DNA of 64,000 bases from Sunxiuqinia sp965230765 (GTDB lineage Bacteria; Bacteroidota; Bacteroidia; Bacteroidales; Prolixibacteraceae): positions 1,240,001 through 1,304,000 of the forward strand of contig CBDDLR010000001.1 of assembly GCA_965230765.1 (NCBI GenBank). Reading direction: 5' to 3'. A program made the translations under genes and the position numbers. Below the pieces are notes generated by a model. It made no database searches, was not told where the DNA came from, and worked only from the letters and a program-made list of their open reading frames with translations. Numbering within the stretch: the first letter of the stretch is position 1; each line of letters begins with the position of its first letter. This document shows positions 16,167 to 23,575 of this stretch, piece by piece.

Positions 16167-16667
16167 ATGGAAAAACTTTTCTGGACAAAAGGAATATTCA
16201 AAAATAAACTCTCCATTTCGCGATCCACTGAACAAATTGGTCAAATCGAATGGAAAAATATGGTTAGCTCCGATGCTGTAGCTACTTTGAAAGGACGCAG
16301 ATTTTTACTCTCACGTGAATTTTTTCTTTCAAAGCTGGAGATTGCAGATGCAAATAACGAGGCTGTTTTGGGTACAATCATGATCAATCTTTTTAATCCC
16401 AAAAGCGATGTGGTCATTAATGGTAAACGGTTTGAGCTGGAGATAAAAAACTTCTGGCAATCACGCTGGGCATGGAAGTTTAATGGGGAAGAGATTGTTG
16501 CTTTTCAGAGCAATGAACTGCTTACAAAAGACAAAGGAACGATTGAGATTTTTATTGCCAATTGCGAAGAAATGGAAATCTTGATCCTGCTGGGCTTGTT
16601 TGTTAGAAACCAACTGGTTTTGTTTATGTTGCTGCTTTTAATCCTAGTGCTGATCATAATTATATAA
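16167..16667 (+). CDS. Hypothetical protein with C-terminal membrane segment
   Basis: The 166-aa product is not recognised. Residues 1-135 look like a mixed beta-rich soluble domain (repeated short hydrophobic strands, KLEIADANNEAVLGTIMINLF), and the last 30 residues are almost wholly Leu/Ile/Val, predicting one or two membrane helices at the extreme C-terminus. The strand pattern recalls small tubby-like or LURP-type barrels, but this is only an impression. It stands between the DUF58 gene and asd with gaps of 80 and 214 bp, so it is probably its own unit. Confidence 0.6.
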   Translation: MEKLFWTKGIFKNKLSISRSTEQIGQIEWKNMVSSDAVATLKGRRFLLSREFFLSKLEIADANNEAVLGTIMINLFNPKSDVVINGKRFELEIKNFWQSRWAWKFNGEEIVAFQSNELLTKDKGTIEIFIANCEEMEILILLGLFVRNQLVLFMLLLLILVLIIII

Positions 16668-16785
16668 ATAAATAGCAGAATCCACTCCACGATACTTGCA
16701 GTTTTGTTTTTTAAGCGACCTTTTACTTTCAATTGTTAAGAAATCGGCAATCTGTAATTAAAATCAAGCACAAGTATGATCGATG

Positions 16786-16817
16786 TTGTTAAAATTTAAA
16801 ACAAACATGTAATTTTG
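16786..16817 (+). promoter_or_regulatory. Promoter of asd
   Basis: TTG (16786-16788), a 21-bp spacer and TAATTTTG (16810-16817) fit the -33/-7 consensus. Transcription would begin near 16823, about 60 nt before the asd start codon. Confidence 0.55.
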
Positions 16818-16881
16818 CCCATTCAAAACCGTGAATGAAGAACACGATTTAGTAGTTTAAAATTTATTAAAAATTAGAATT

Positions 16882-17892
16882 ATGAAAGTTGCAGTAGTAG
16901 GGGCCAGTGGCGCTGTTGGCCAGGAATTTCTGCAGGTACTGGCAGAGCGAAATTTCCCCCTGGATGAGTTAGTTTTATTTGGATCGGCAAGAAGTGCCGG
17001 AAAAGTGTATGATTTTAAAGGTGAAAAACTGACCGTAAAAGAATTGAAACACAATGATGACTTTAAGGACATTGATATTGCCCTGACATCAGCTGGTGGT
17101 TCCATTTCTAAGGAGTATGCTGCAACAATTACGAAACATGGCGCCATAATGATCGACAACTCAAGTGCATTCCGTTACGATGATGATGTACCATTGGTTG
17201 TGCCTGAGGTGAACGCTGAAGATGCAAATGATCGCCCTAGAAATATCATCGCCAACCCAAACTGTTCAACCATTCAAATGGTGGTGGCCTTGAAACCCAT
17301 TGAAAATTTGTCAAAAATTACCCGGGTACTTTGTTCTACCTACCAGGCTGCAAGTGGTGCTGGCGCTGAAGGAATGGCAGAGCTGGACGAACAAAGCAGA
17401 CAATTGGCAAACGGAGGGGAGCCAACGGTGGATAAATTCCCATACCAGTTAGCTATGAACGTGATCCCGCACATTGATGTTTTCCTTGAGAATGATTACA
17501 CCAAAGAGGAAATGAAAATGAACTGGGAAACCAAAAAAATTATGCACACCGATACCGAAGTGAGTGCAACATGTGTACGTATTCCGGTTGCCCGATCCCA
17601 TTCCGAAGCAATTTGGCTGGAAACTGAGGAAGAACTCAGTGTAGAACAGGTTCGTAAGGCATTTGAAAATTTTGAAGGAATAACAGTGATTGACAATCCT
17701 CAGAACAAAGAGTACCCGATGCCACTGTTTGTTGCTGGCAAAGATGATGTGTATGTTGGCCGTTTGCGCAAAGACATTACCAACCCTAAAGGATTAACCT
17801 TCTGGTGTGTTGGCGACCAAATTAAAAAGGGTGCCGCATTAAATGCAGTACAAATTGCAGAATGGTTGATTGCCAATAACGAGATCAAATAG
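16882..17892 (+). CDS. asd: Aspartate-semialdehyde dehydrogenase
   Basis: This 336-aa enzyme reduces aspartyl-phosphate to aspartate semialdehyde for lysine, threonine and methionine synthesis. It has the N-terminal NADP-binding GASGAVGQEF, the active-site cysteine in NPNCSTIQM (Cys 128), and the C-terminal RIPVARSHSEAIW. Length is normal for the family. It is monocistronic, with its own promoter and a terminator at 17917-17941. Confidence 0.96.
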   Translation: MKVAVVGASGAVGQEFLQVLAERNFPLDELVLFGSARSAGKVYDFKGEKLTVKELKHNDDFKDIDIALTSAGGSISKEYAATITKHGAIMIDNSSAFRYDDDVPLVVPEVNAEDANDRPRNIIANPNCSTIQMVVALKPIENLSKITRVLCSTYQAASGAGAEGMAELDEQSRQLANGGEPTVDKFPYQLAMNVIPHIDVFLENDYTKEEMKMNWETKKIMHTDTEVSATCVRIPVARSHSEAIWLETEEELSVEQVRKAFENFEGITVIDNPQNKEYPMPLFVAGKDDVYVGRLRKDITNPKGLTFWCVGDQIKKGAALNAVQIAEWLIANNEIK

Positions 17893-17916
17893 ACTTATAC
17901 AAGTTTCAACATACCA

Positions 17917-17941
17917 AGCCGCACGAACGTGTGGCTTTTTT
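17917..17941 (+). terminator. Terminator of asd
   Basis: AGCCGCAC-GAAC-GTGTGGCT (17917-17936) makes an 8-bp stem with a 4-nt loop, followed by a run of T. Confidence 0.85.
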
Positions 17942-17984
17942 GTTTTATTCATCCTAAGTATAGATTCAGATAATATGGTTACTG

Positions 17985-17992
17985 TAAATTTG
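17985..17992 (+). promoter_or_regulatory. -7 box of the SPOR-domain gene
   Basis: TAAATTTG is an exact TAnnTTTG match followed by CAG, 25 bp upstream of the start codon at 18018. No convincing -33 element. Confidence 0.45.
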
Positions 17993-18017
17993 CAGCACCA
18001 TAAAATTTGAATGATAG

Positions 18018-18551
18018 ATGCAAAAAGAAATTACGACTGAAGAGAAAAAGGATATCAGGAACCTGGCACTTGTAAAAGAGGTTGGCAGGCAGAAAGCCGT
18101 TCTAAGAAAAGAATACCGGATAAAAAGAATGCTAATTATTCTATGTGGTTTATTTATGAGCCTGACAATACTGTTTGGCCTGCTCTTGCTAAATAATCAG
18201 CAAATTACGAAGTTTCAGGTACAGGAAATCCATGAAAAAAACGATAGTCTTGCTTTCATGGCAAAAAGAACTGATAATACCAACAAGCTACTTAAAACCA
18301 AAATTGACAGCCTTCTGCTGACTTCTTATTTTATAAACGATGTAGATAATCAATTCAAAATACAACTAGGGGCTTTTCGTAATTCAAATAATACCCTGGA
18401 GAAAAAGCTGTCGATGCACCTGGTGTACGAAGAAAACGCTAGCCTTTATAAATTTCACATTATCGGTTTTCAAAGTGAGAATGAAGCCAAGGTGTACCTC
18501 AATGAAATACGCAAGCTAAAATTGCAAGATGCGTTTATTGTACAACCTTAG
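18018..18551 (+). CDS. Single-pass membrane protein with SPOR-like domain
   Basis: The 177-aa product has a basic cytoplasmic head (residues 1-40), one membrane helix (about 42-64, MLIILCGLFMSLTILFGLLL), a short coiled linker and a C-terminal domain starting FKIQLGAFRNSNN, which is the usual opening of a SPOR peptidoglycan-binding repeat. SPOR domains bind denuded glycan strands at the septum. This places it in the inner membrane facing the periplasm, possibly in cell division or wall turnover. The SPOR match is short and divergent. Confidence 0.65.
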   Translation: MQKEITTEEKKDIRNLALVKEVGRQKAVLRKEYRIKRMLIILCGLFMSLTILFGLLLLNNQQITKFQVQEIHEKNDSLAFMAKRTDNTNKLLKTKIDSLLLTSYFINDVDNQFKIQLGAFRNSNNTLEKKLSMHLVYEENASLYKFHIIGFQSENEAKVYLNEIRKLKLQDAFIVQP

Positions 18552-18579
18552 TATTATTTGCTGTGTTGCCTTTTTTCAT

Positions 18580-19521
18580 CTAATCCCCAATGCCCGGATC
18601 AGGTTTCTTTTTTGTCTTTTTTAATTCTTCCGGAGTAACCGAAGAGCTCATGTCGGTTTCATGATAAGGCGATTTTATCTTTCTGCCTCCATAATCAAAT
18701 CGTTTGGTCATAACTGCAAGGACTTCATTGGCTGTTGACTCCACTGGTTTATTTGATACATTGATAACGGTAAACCCGCCTCTTTTAAATATCATCGAAG
18801 CGTTTCTAATTTCTTCCTTCACCGAATGGTCATCCACATAAGTAGGATTGTTTACATTGTTAAAAGCCTTCAGCCGTTTAATACGATGCGTAATGAGATG
18901 TTGCACCCCTATGTGAAGGCCAAAAACCCGCTTTGGATCAACTTCAAACAATTCTTTTGGCGGATCTATTCCTTTTACAAGCGGAACATTGGCCACTTTC
19001 CAACCCCACATGGCCAGGTAAACACTCAGCGGTGTTTTGCCCGATCTGGAAACCCCACACAAAATGATCTCGGCATTCTTCAGTCGTTGCGGGCTCATTC
19101 CATCATCATGTGTCAATGTAAATTCAATAGCATCAATACGGTTGAAATATTGTTGGTTTATTTCACGGAACAAGCCTGGTGATTGCAATGAAGAAATTCC
19201 AAGTTCCTTGTCCAGGTATGACGCCAGTTCACCCATAAAATCAACTTGGGGAACATCATGTTCCTTTGCCAATTCAATCAGTCGTTTTCTAAGCGAAGGG
19301 ATCACCATGGTGTGGGTAATCAGTCCACCATCTTTTTTGGCTTGAAGAACCGCCGACAAAAGCTTTTTCTCGTCCATAACATCAGGAATTATAATCACAG
19401 GAACTTCATTATTGGGATATTGAATCAATAAAGATTGAACCATGTTATTCCCCGCTAAACCTTTTCCTCCTGAAAGAACATAAATGGGTTTTGGCTTATC
19501 GTCCTTAGAAGAATTATTCAT
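18580..19521 (-). CDS. PEP synthase / PPDK regulatory kinase-pyrophosphorylase (DUF299)
   Basis: This 313-aa protein belongs to the DUF299/PSRP family, which uses ADP to phosphorylate, and Pi to dephosphorylate, a threonine in phosphoenolpyruvate synthase or pyruvate phosphate dikinase, switching gluconeogenic flux. Seen: N-terminal YVLSGGKGLAGNNMVQS, the P-loop GVSRSGKTPLSVYLA (about 155-169) and VPLVKGIDPPKELF. The C-terminus carries a Lys/Pro-rich tail. The dikinase target is not in the window. It reads convergently toward the SPOR gene. Confidence 0.9.
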   Translation of the reverse strand: MNNSSKDDKPKPIYVLSGGKGLAGNNMVQSLLIQYPNNEVPVIIIPDVMDEKKLLSAVLQAKKDGGLITHTMVIPSLRKRLIELAKEHDVPQVDFMGELASYLDKELGISSLQSPGLFREINQQYFNRIDAIEFTLTHDDGMSPQRLKNAEIILCGVSRSGKTPLSVYLAMWGWKVANVPLVKGIDPPKELFEVDPKRVFGLHIGVQHLITHRIKRLKAFNNVNNPTYVDDHSVKEEIRNASMIFKRGGFTVINVSNKPVESTANEVLAVMTKRFDYGGRKIKSPYHETDMSSSVTPEELKKTKKKPDPGIGD

Positions 19522-19634
19522 TTTGTAAGCTTTTATATATTAACAAAAGATACAAAATTTAGCTTGCTCATAAAACTTCTTTCTTCGGACAGAAAGTAAA
19601 ATGTATCTTTAAACACCAACAAAAACCGAATATT

Positions 19635-20624
19635 ATGAGCTATCAGGCAGCACCTACCAGGTATGATGAAATGATGTATAACCGCTGTGGCAAATCAGGA
19701 ATCAAGCTCCCATCAATTTCATTGGGATTGTGGCACAACTTTGGTCATGTTGATGACTTTGAGAACAGCCGGGCCATGTTACGACATGCTTTTGACAAAG
19801 GGATTACCCACTTCGATTTGGCCAATAATTACGGGCCACCCTATGGTTCTGCTGAAGAAAATTTTGGAAAGATATTGAAGCAAGATTTTCTTCCCTATCG
19901 TGATGAGTTGATCATTTCAACTAAAGCGGGCTATGATATGTGGCCTGGCCCTTATGGAAACTGGGGAAGCCGAAAGTATTTAACGGCCAGTTTGGATCAA
20001 AGCCTGAAAAGAATGGGGCTGGAATATGTGGACATTTTTTATTCCCACCGTCCAGATCCTGAAACACCTTTGGAAGAAACCATATCGGCACTAAGTCATG
20101 CCATAAAACAAGGGAAAGCGCTCTACGCCGGAATCTCCAATTACCCGGCCGAACGCACAAAAGAGGCTGCCAAACTACTTCGCGAAATGGGAACCCCCTG
20201 CCTGATCCACCAGCCAAAATATTCGATGTTTGTGCGTTGGGTCGAAGAAGAACTGCTGGATGTTTTGGAAGAAGAAGGCATTGGATGTATTCCATTTTCA
20301 CCACTGGCACAAGGCCTGCTAACTGACAAATACCTCAATGGAATTCCGGAAGGATCTCGGGCTGCCAAATCATGGGGCTTTTTGAAGGAAGATCAGGTCT
20401 CCCTGGCAATTGACAAGGTTAGAAAACTAAATCAGATTGCGCAGGATCGTGGCCAAAGCCTCGCACAAATGGCACTGGCCTGGGTAATTAAAGATCAGCG
20501 AATAACGTCCGTGTTAATCGGTGCCAGCTCTGTTAGTCAGTTGGACGATAACCTGGAGATGCTCCAAAAACGCAACTTTTCAGTTGAAGAGCTGAAAGCA
20601 ATTGAGCAAATCCTTGCCAGTTAG
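19635..20624 (+). CDS. Aldo/keto reductase, YghZ/Gpr-like
   Basis: The 329-aa product is an NADPH-dependent AKR of the YghZ (L-glyceraldehyde 3-phosphate reductase)/Kv-beta group. Features: the N-terminal MMYNRCGKSGIKLPSISLGLW, catalytic Asp/Tyr in HFDLANNYGPPYGSAEE, catalytic Lys in STKAGY, His in FYSHRPDPETPLEET and a cofactor-binding IPFSPLAQGLLTDKYL. Family members detoxify aldehydes such as methylglyoxal. The stop overlaps the convergent DUF4440 gene by 4 bp. Confidence 0.9.
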   Translation: MSYQAAPTRYDEMMYNRCGKSGIKLPSISLGLWHNFGHVDDFENSRAMLRHAFDKGITHFDLANNYGPPYGSAEENFGKILKQDFLPYRDELIISTKAGYDMWPGPYGNWGSRKYLTASLDQSLKRMGLEYVDIFYSHRPDPETPLEETISALSHAIKQGKALYAGISNYPAERTKEAAKLLREMGTPCLIHQPKYSMFVRWVEEELLDVLEEEGIGCIPFSPLAQGLLTDKYLNGIPEGSRAAKSWGFLKEDQVSLAIDKVRKLNQIAQDRGQSLAQMALAWVIKDQRITSVLIGASSVSQLDDNLEMLQKRNFSVEELKAIEQILAS

Positions 20625-21067
20625 TTTTCAGCACTTGAATGGTCGCTAATGATGAGCCATTGTCCTTCAATTTTTTGAAGCACCAATGTAAAGCTGCCTT
20701 TTACATCGCCAATCTTACGAACCAAGTGAAACCGTCCAATCACGAATGCAGTGTTGGTATCGATCGAATATAAATCCAATAACTTAAAGTGTGTTTGGCC
20801 CATTGCCTCAACGCTTGGATACCTTTCTTTGTAACGGTCCATGGTTTGCTGCCATCCGTAAGTAGGGCCACTGGCACCTACAAAAACCAAATCCGGTGAA
20901 TTCCAGTAGGTTTCCATAAAAGTGTTTAAGTCACCCTTGTTCCAGGAAGCTTCCTGCTTTTTCATTACTGATCTAATTGCTGCTTCATCTGCAGGTTTTA
21001 GTTTCTCTTTTGCATGAATGGTAATTGAAGCAATTAAAATTAGAACCGTTAAAATCGTCTGTTTCAT
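20621..21067 (-). CDS. Secreted SnoaL-like/DUF4440 protein
   Basis: This 148-aa protein has a cleavable signal peptide (MKQTILTVLILIASITIHA) and an NTF2-like fold: SVMKKQEASWNKGDLNTFME, then YWNSPDLVFVGASGPTYGW and a C-terminal GSFTLVLQKIEGQWLIISDHSS. DUF4440 proteins form small cone-shaped pockets and include ketosteroid-isomerase-like and uncharacterised members; the ligand here is unknown. Export to the periplasm is predicted. It faces the aldo/keto reductase gene tail to tail. Confidence 0.82.
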   Translation of the reverse strand: MKQTILTVLILIASITIHAKEKLKPADEAAIRSVMKKQEASWNKGDLNTFMETYWNSPDLVFVGASGPTYGWQQTMDRYKERYPSVEAMGQTHFKLLDLYSIDTNTAFVIGRFHLVRKIGDVKGSFTLVLQKIEGQWLIISDHSSAEN

Positions 21068-21150
21068 TTTTTTCGTTTTGCCCGAAAAGGTATTGATTCT
21101 AATCTAATTAAACAAAAGGCAACTATCAATTGCTTATTTAGCGCAAATCT

Positions 21151-21231
21151 TAGACTTGTGTTTTTAAATTGGGTTGCAGACTTAGTCTGCTTTCCATTCA
21201 TGGCTCACGAGTCTGAAGACTCGCACCAGAG
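21151..21231. repeat. Hairpin repeat P, left copy
   Basis: This 81-bp block contains two hairpins, GCAGACTTAGTCTGC and CGAGTCTGAAGACTCG. A diverged copy lies at 28362-28441, with the block shared between TTTTAAATTG and GCACCAGAG but its hairpins decayed. The pair brackets the SRAP gene and the AT-rich defence-type operon. Confidence 0.6.
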
Positions 21232-21246
21232 TAGTTATTTTTCACA

Positions 21247-21400
21247 TCGCATATAACAAATGTTTTCACGTATGGCATGTTCTTATGGGGCGTTGCCCCA
21301 AACCCCAAATTCTTTTTTAACTTGACTCAAAAAAGAATTCAAAAAAAGTCAAGGCTGATGTTTTATCTAAATGCAAAGCCCCTTCAAGGCAAATTATAAA
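21247..21400. repeat. Repeat R, copy A (short form)
   Basis: From TCGCATATAACAAATG onward this matches copies B (22748-23018) and C (29927-30197), including GGGGCGTTGCCCC and the CTTGACT/AGTCAAG inverted pair, but the inner inverted-repeat segment seen in B and C is absent: the sequence passes directly from AAGGCTGA to the downstream flank. It therefore resembles an empty site for that inner segment. Confidence 0.65.
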
Positions 21401-21406
21401 TGAGGC

Positions 21407-21549
21407 TATCCAAAAAGTGCCTTATCTGCACCTTCAACGACTTTTACCCTTATATTCCCTAAAGGGAAGTCGTTGAAATTCAGGTTCCCTTTAGGGTTAG
21501 GGTAAAACTGAATTTCATAAAATACACAATTATGCTTGCTTTTTGGACA
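21407..21549. repeat. MITE-like element, copy 2
   Basis: The block matches the element at 2430-2572 over its whole length, with a few substitutions (for example TATCC instead of TGTCC at the left end). Its right end CTTTTTGGACA is preserved. Confidence 0.8.
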
Positions 21550-21555
21550 TACTCT

Positions 21556-21691
21556 TGTTCTTTAACGGAGTCCGCTTCGCCATAATCATGAAATGATAAT
21601 CAAGCGCCAAAGGTGCGTGGTCATACAAGTATCAAGGCTCAAGCTGCAATTCTATAAATAACACAACGATTACAAATCGGTGTGAGCAGGG
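21556..21691. repeat. Repeat H (array of small hairpins), copy 1
   Basis: Repeat H is a run of short self-complementary blocks in a fixed order: a CCGAAGGGCT-like block, AATCATGAAATGAT, GC(A)CCAAAGGTGC, a GCAATTCTTCAAATTGC-like block, and CGATTACAAATCG. This copy has GCGCCAAAGGTGCG and ACGATTACAAATCGG and ends at GAGCAGGG. Other copies are at 22574, 23028, 29790 and 30311. Confidence 0.6.
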
Positions 21692-21773
21692 GGATGCCCA
21701 TGAGAAAGGCCAATTATTGAATTGAACCTGCTAAGAAATTGCGAAAGAACACCCTTTGCATTATTTTTAACCA

Positions 21774-22559
21774 ATGTGTTTTGATATTAGCGCAATTATA
21801 GAAACCCAACTTCGGCGGGCTCGCATGTGGAACAAAGAGATTGCACGCCGACTTGCCGATACTCAAATGGATCTTCAAATGGTACACGATTACCACCATG
21901 TAAATGCATTTGATCACCCGGGTGTATTTATTTACACGAAAGAACAAGCCCATATTCCTGAAGTTGCTACATGGGGACTAATTCCCAGGCACACACGCAG
22001 CAAGGAAGAGATGTTGCAGTTGTGGAACAAAACCCTGAATGCACGTGGTGAAGATCTATTTAAGCGTAAATCGTATCAGGAATCAGCCAAAAGCAAACGT
22101 TGTATAATCGATGTTGATGGGTTTTACGAACACCAGCATTTCAATGGAAAAACATACCCGTATTTTATTGAAGCTGCTGATAAAAAACCGCTCACGCTGG
22201 CCGGGCTTTGGGACGAATGGGAAGACCCCCACTCCGGGCATAAACTCATCAGTTTTTCCATTGTAACCTGCAAAGCCAACGAGCTGATGAGCCAAATTCA
22301 CAATAACCCAAAACTTCCTGAACCACGCATGCCACTTATCCTAACCGACAAAACCCTGGAACCCTGGCTAACCCTGGATGCACAAAATGACTCCGGGAAA
22401 AAAGAAGTACTTGCTTTGGTAAAACCCGTAGAATCCGATTCCTTGAAATCGCACACCGTGAAAAAGTTGAGGGGAAAAGAAGCAACAGGAAATAAGCCTG
22501 AAGCGAGCCTGGAACACCGTTATCCTGAACTGGAAAACAAACAAGGCTCGCTTTTTTAA
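21774..22559 (+). CDS. SRAP (HMCES/YedK-type) abasic-site crosslinking protein
   Basis: This 261-aa protein has the SRAP signatures: the N-terminal MCFDIS with catalytic Cys2, ATWGLIPRHTR, the NARGED motif (about 84-89), DVDGFYEH with the active-site Glu, and IHNNPKLPEPRMPLIL, in which seven residues separate IHN from RMP. SRAP proteins form a thiazolidine crosslink with abasic sites in single-stranded DNA to shield them. The gene is boxed in by dispersed repeats on both sides. A lysine-rich tail follows the fold. Confidence 0.9.
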   Translation: MCFDISAIIETQLRRARMWNKEIARRLADTQMDLQMVHDYHHVNAFDHPGVFIYTKEQAHIPEVATWGLIPRHTRSKEEMLQLWNKTLNARGEDLFKRKSYQESAKSKRCIIDVDGFYEHQHFNGKTYPYFIEAADKKPLTLAGLWDEWEDPHSGHKLISFSIVTCKANELMSQIHNNPKLPEPRMPLILTDKTLEPWLTLDAQNDSGKKEVLALVKPVESDSLKSHTVKKLRGKEATGNKPEASLEHRYPELENKQGSLF

Positions 22560-22573
22560 CACAAAAAAAACCA

Positions 22574-22747
22574 AGGCAAATTATAAATTGCGCCAAGGGT
22601 GCAAGGTCTTTCAACGTAGTCCGAAGGGCTGCGCCCTTAATCATGGAATGATGGTAAAGCACCAAAGGTGCGTGGTCAAACTAGTACGAATGCTCAAGCT
22701 ACAATTCTTCAAATTGCACAGCGATTATAAATCGGCGTGAGCGGGGG
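22574..22747. repeat. Repeat H, copy 2
   Basis: It contains GCGCCAAGGGTGC, GTCCGAAGGGCT, AATCATGGAATGATGG, GCACCAAAGGTGCG, an AATTCTTCAAATT block and GCGATTATAAATCGGC, ending at GAGCGGGGG. It runs directly into repeat R copy B. Confidence 0.65.
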
Positions 22748-23018
22748 TCGCATATAACAAATGTTTGCCTGTGCGGCATGTTCTTATGGGGCGTTGCCCC
22801 AAACCCCAAATTCTTTTTTAACTTGACTCAAAAAAGAAATCAAAAAAAGTCAAGGCTGACCAAGCTTTTAAGAGAAAACTACGGGTCAAAAATGCAACAC
22901 AATCCATCTCGTCGCTCTGCTCCTCAAACAGGGATTGCTTACCCGTGCCTTCCCCTATTTTTTCTCTTGTTTTCTAGATCAAAAGCTTGGTAGGCCTGAC
23001 AATAAGCTGATATTTAAT
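22748..23018. repeat. Repeat R, copy B (271 bp, long form)
   Basis: This copy is nearly identical to 29927-30197, at a constant offset of 7179 bp. It contains GGGGCGTTGCCCC, CTTGACT/AGTCAAG and a nested segment bounded by ACCAAGCTTTT (22859-22869) and AAAAGCTTGGT (22981-22991). A 71-codon open frame (22778-22993) runs through it, but it reads through the hairpins and is most likely not a gene. Confidence 0.8.
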
Positions 23019-23027
23019 TAAAATATT

Positions 23028-23220
23028 AATAGCCCTTTCAGGGCAAGCAGAAATTTGCACCAAGGGTGCAAGGTCTTTCAACCTAGCCCGAAGGGCTTTG
23101 CCATAATCATGAAATGATGGTAAAGCACCAAAGGTGCGGGGGCAAACTAGTACGAATGCTCAAGCTGCAATTCTTCAAATTGCACAACGATTACAAATCG
23201 GCGTGTGCAGGGGGCTATCA
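23028..23220. repeat. Repeat H, copy 3
   Basis: It includes AGCCCTTTCAGGGC, TTGCACCAAGGGTGCAA, TAGCCCGAAGGGCTTTGCC, AATCATGAAATGATGG, GCACCAAAGGTGCG, GCAATTCTTCAAATTGC and ACGATTACAAATCGG. The AT-rich four-gene operon begins about 90 bp after its end. Confidence 0.65.
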
Positions 23221-23311
23221 TAAATTGAACATTAGTAATAAAAATTTATGCCATTATTGTTAATTTACAATCACAATGGTTATTTTTATAATTCATTTCA
23301 CAGCACCCATC

Positions 23312-23566
23312 ATGGAAAACCTCAAAAGTCAGAAGATACGTTTTGTCATTTTTGAGTGGTTAAATACTCTCAACTTAAGATATCCAGACAAGGTTATTGC
23401 ATCCAAAACCCTAACCAATGATTGCATTATTGATGGAGAACGAATTAAATTAGTTGGTTTTCTAAAAATGCACGAAAATAAAATGATTTTACCAAGTTTA
23501 TCTTTCTTAAAACCTAATCATGAGTGGTTGAAAGAACGGTATGAAATATTCAAAAAGGTTATTTAA
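23312..23566 (+). CDS. Small protein heading the HNH-ParB/helicase/methylase operon
   Basis: The product is 84 aa from ATG 23312 (an in-frame ATG at 23276 would add 12 hydrophobic residues). I do not recognise a family with certainty. The stretch DGERIKLVG followed by 'LPSLSF' recalls the small region that precedes the nuclease core in some HNH restriction-type proteins (a G-E-R-I-P-L-V-G-like motif), which would suit its place. It lies 9 bp upstream of the HNH-ParB gene, shares its low GC content and is probably co-translated with it. Confidence 0.6.
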   Translation: MENLKSQKIRFVIFEWLNTLNLRYPDKVIASKTLTNDCIIDGERIKLVGFLKMHENKMILPSLSFLKPNHEWLKERYEIFKKVI

Positions 23567-23575
23567 CATATACTT

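Noticed and set aside
22778..22993. 71-codon ORF in repeat R, with a near-identical copy at 29957-30172
   Set aside because: It crosses several hairpins, has low-complexity frames with no family match and is conserved only because the DNA is duplicated.
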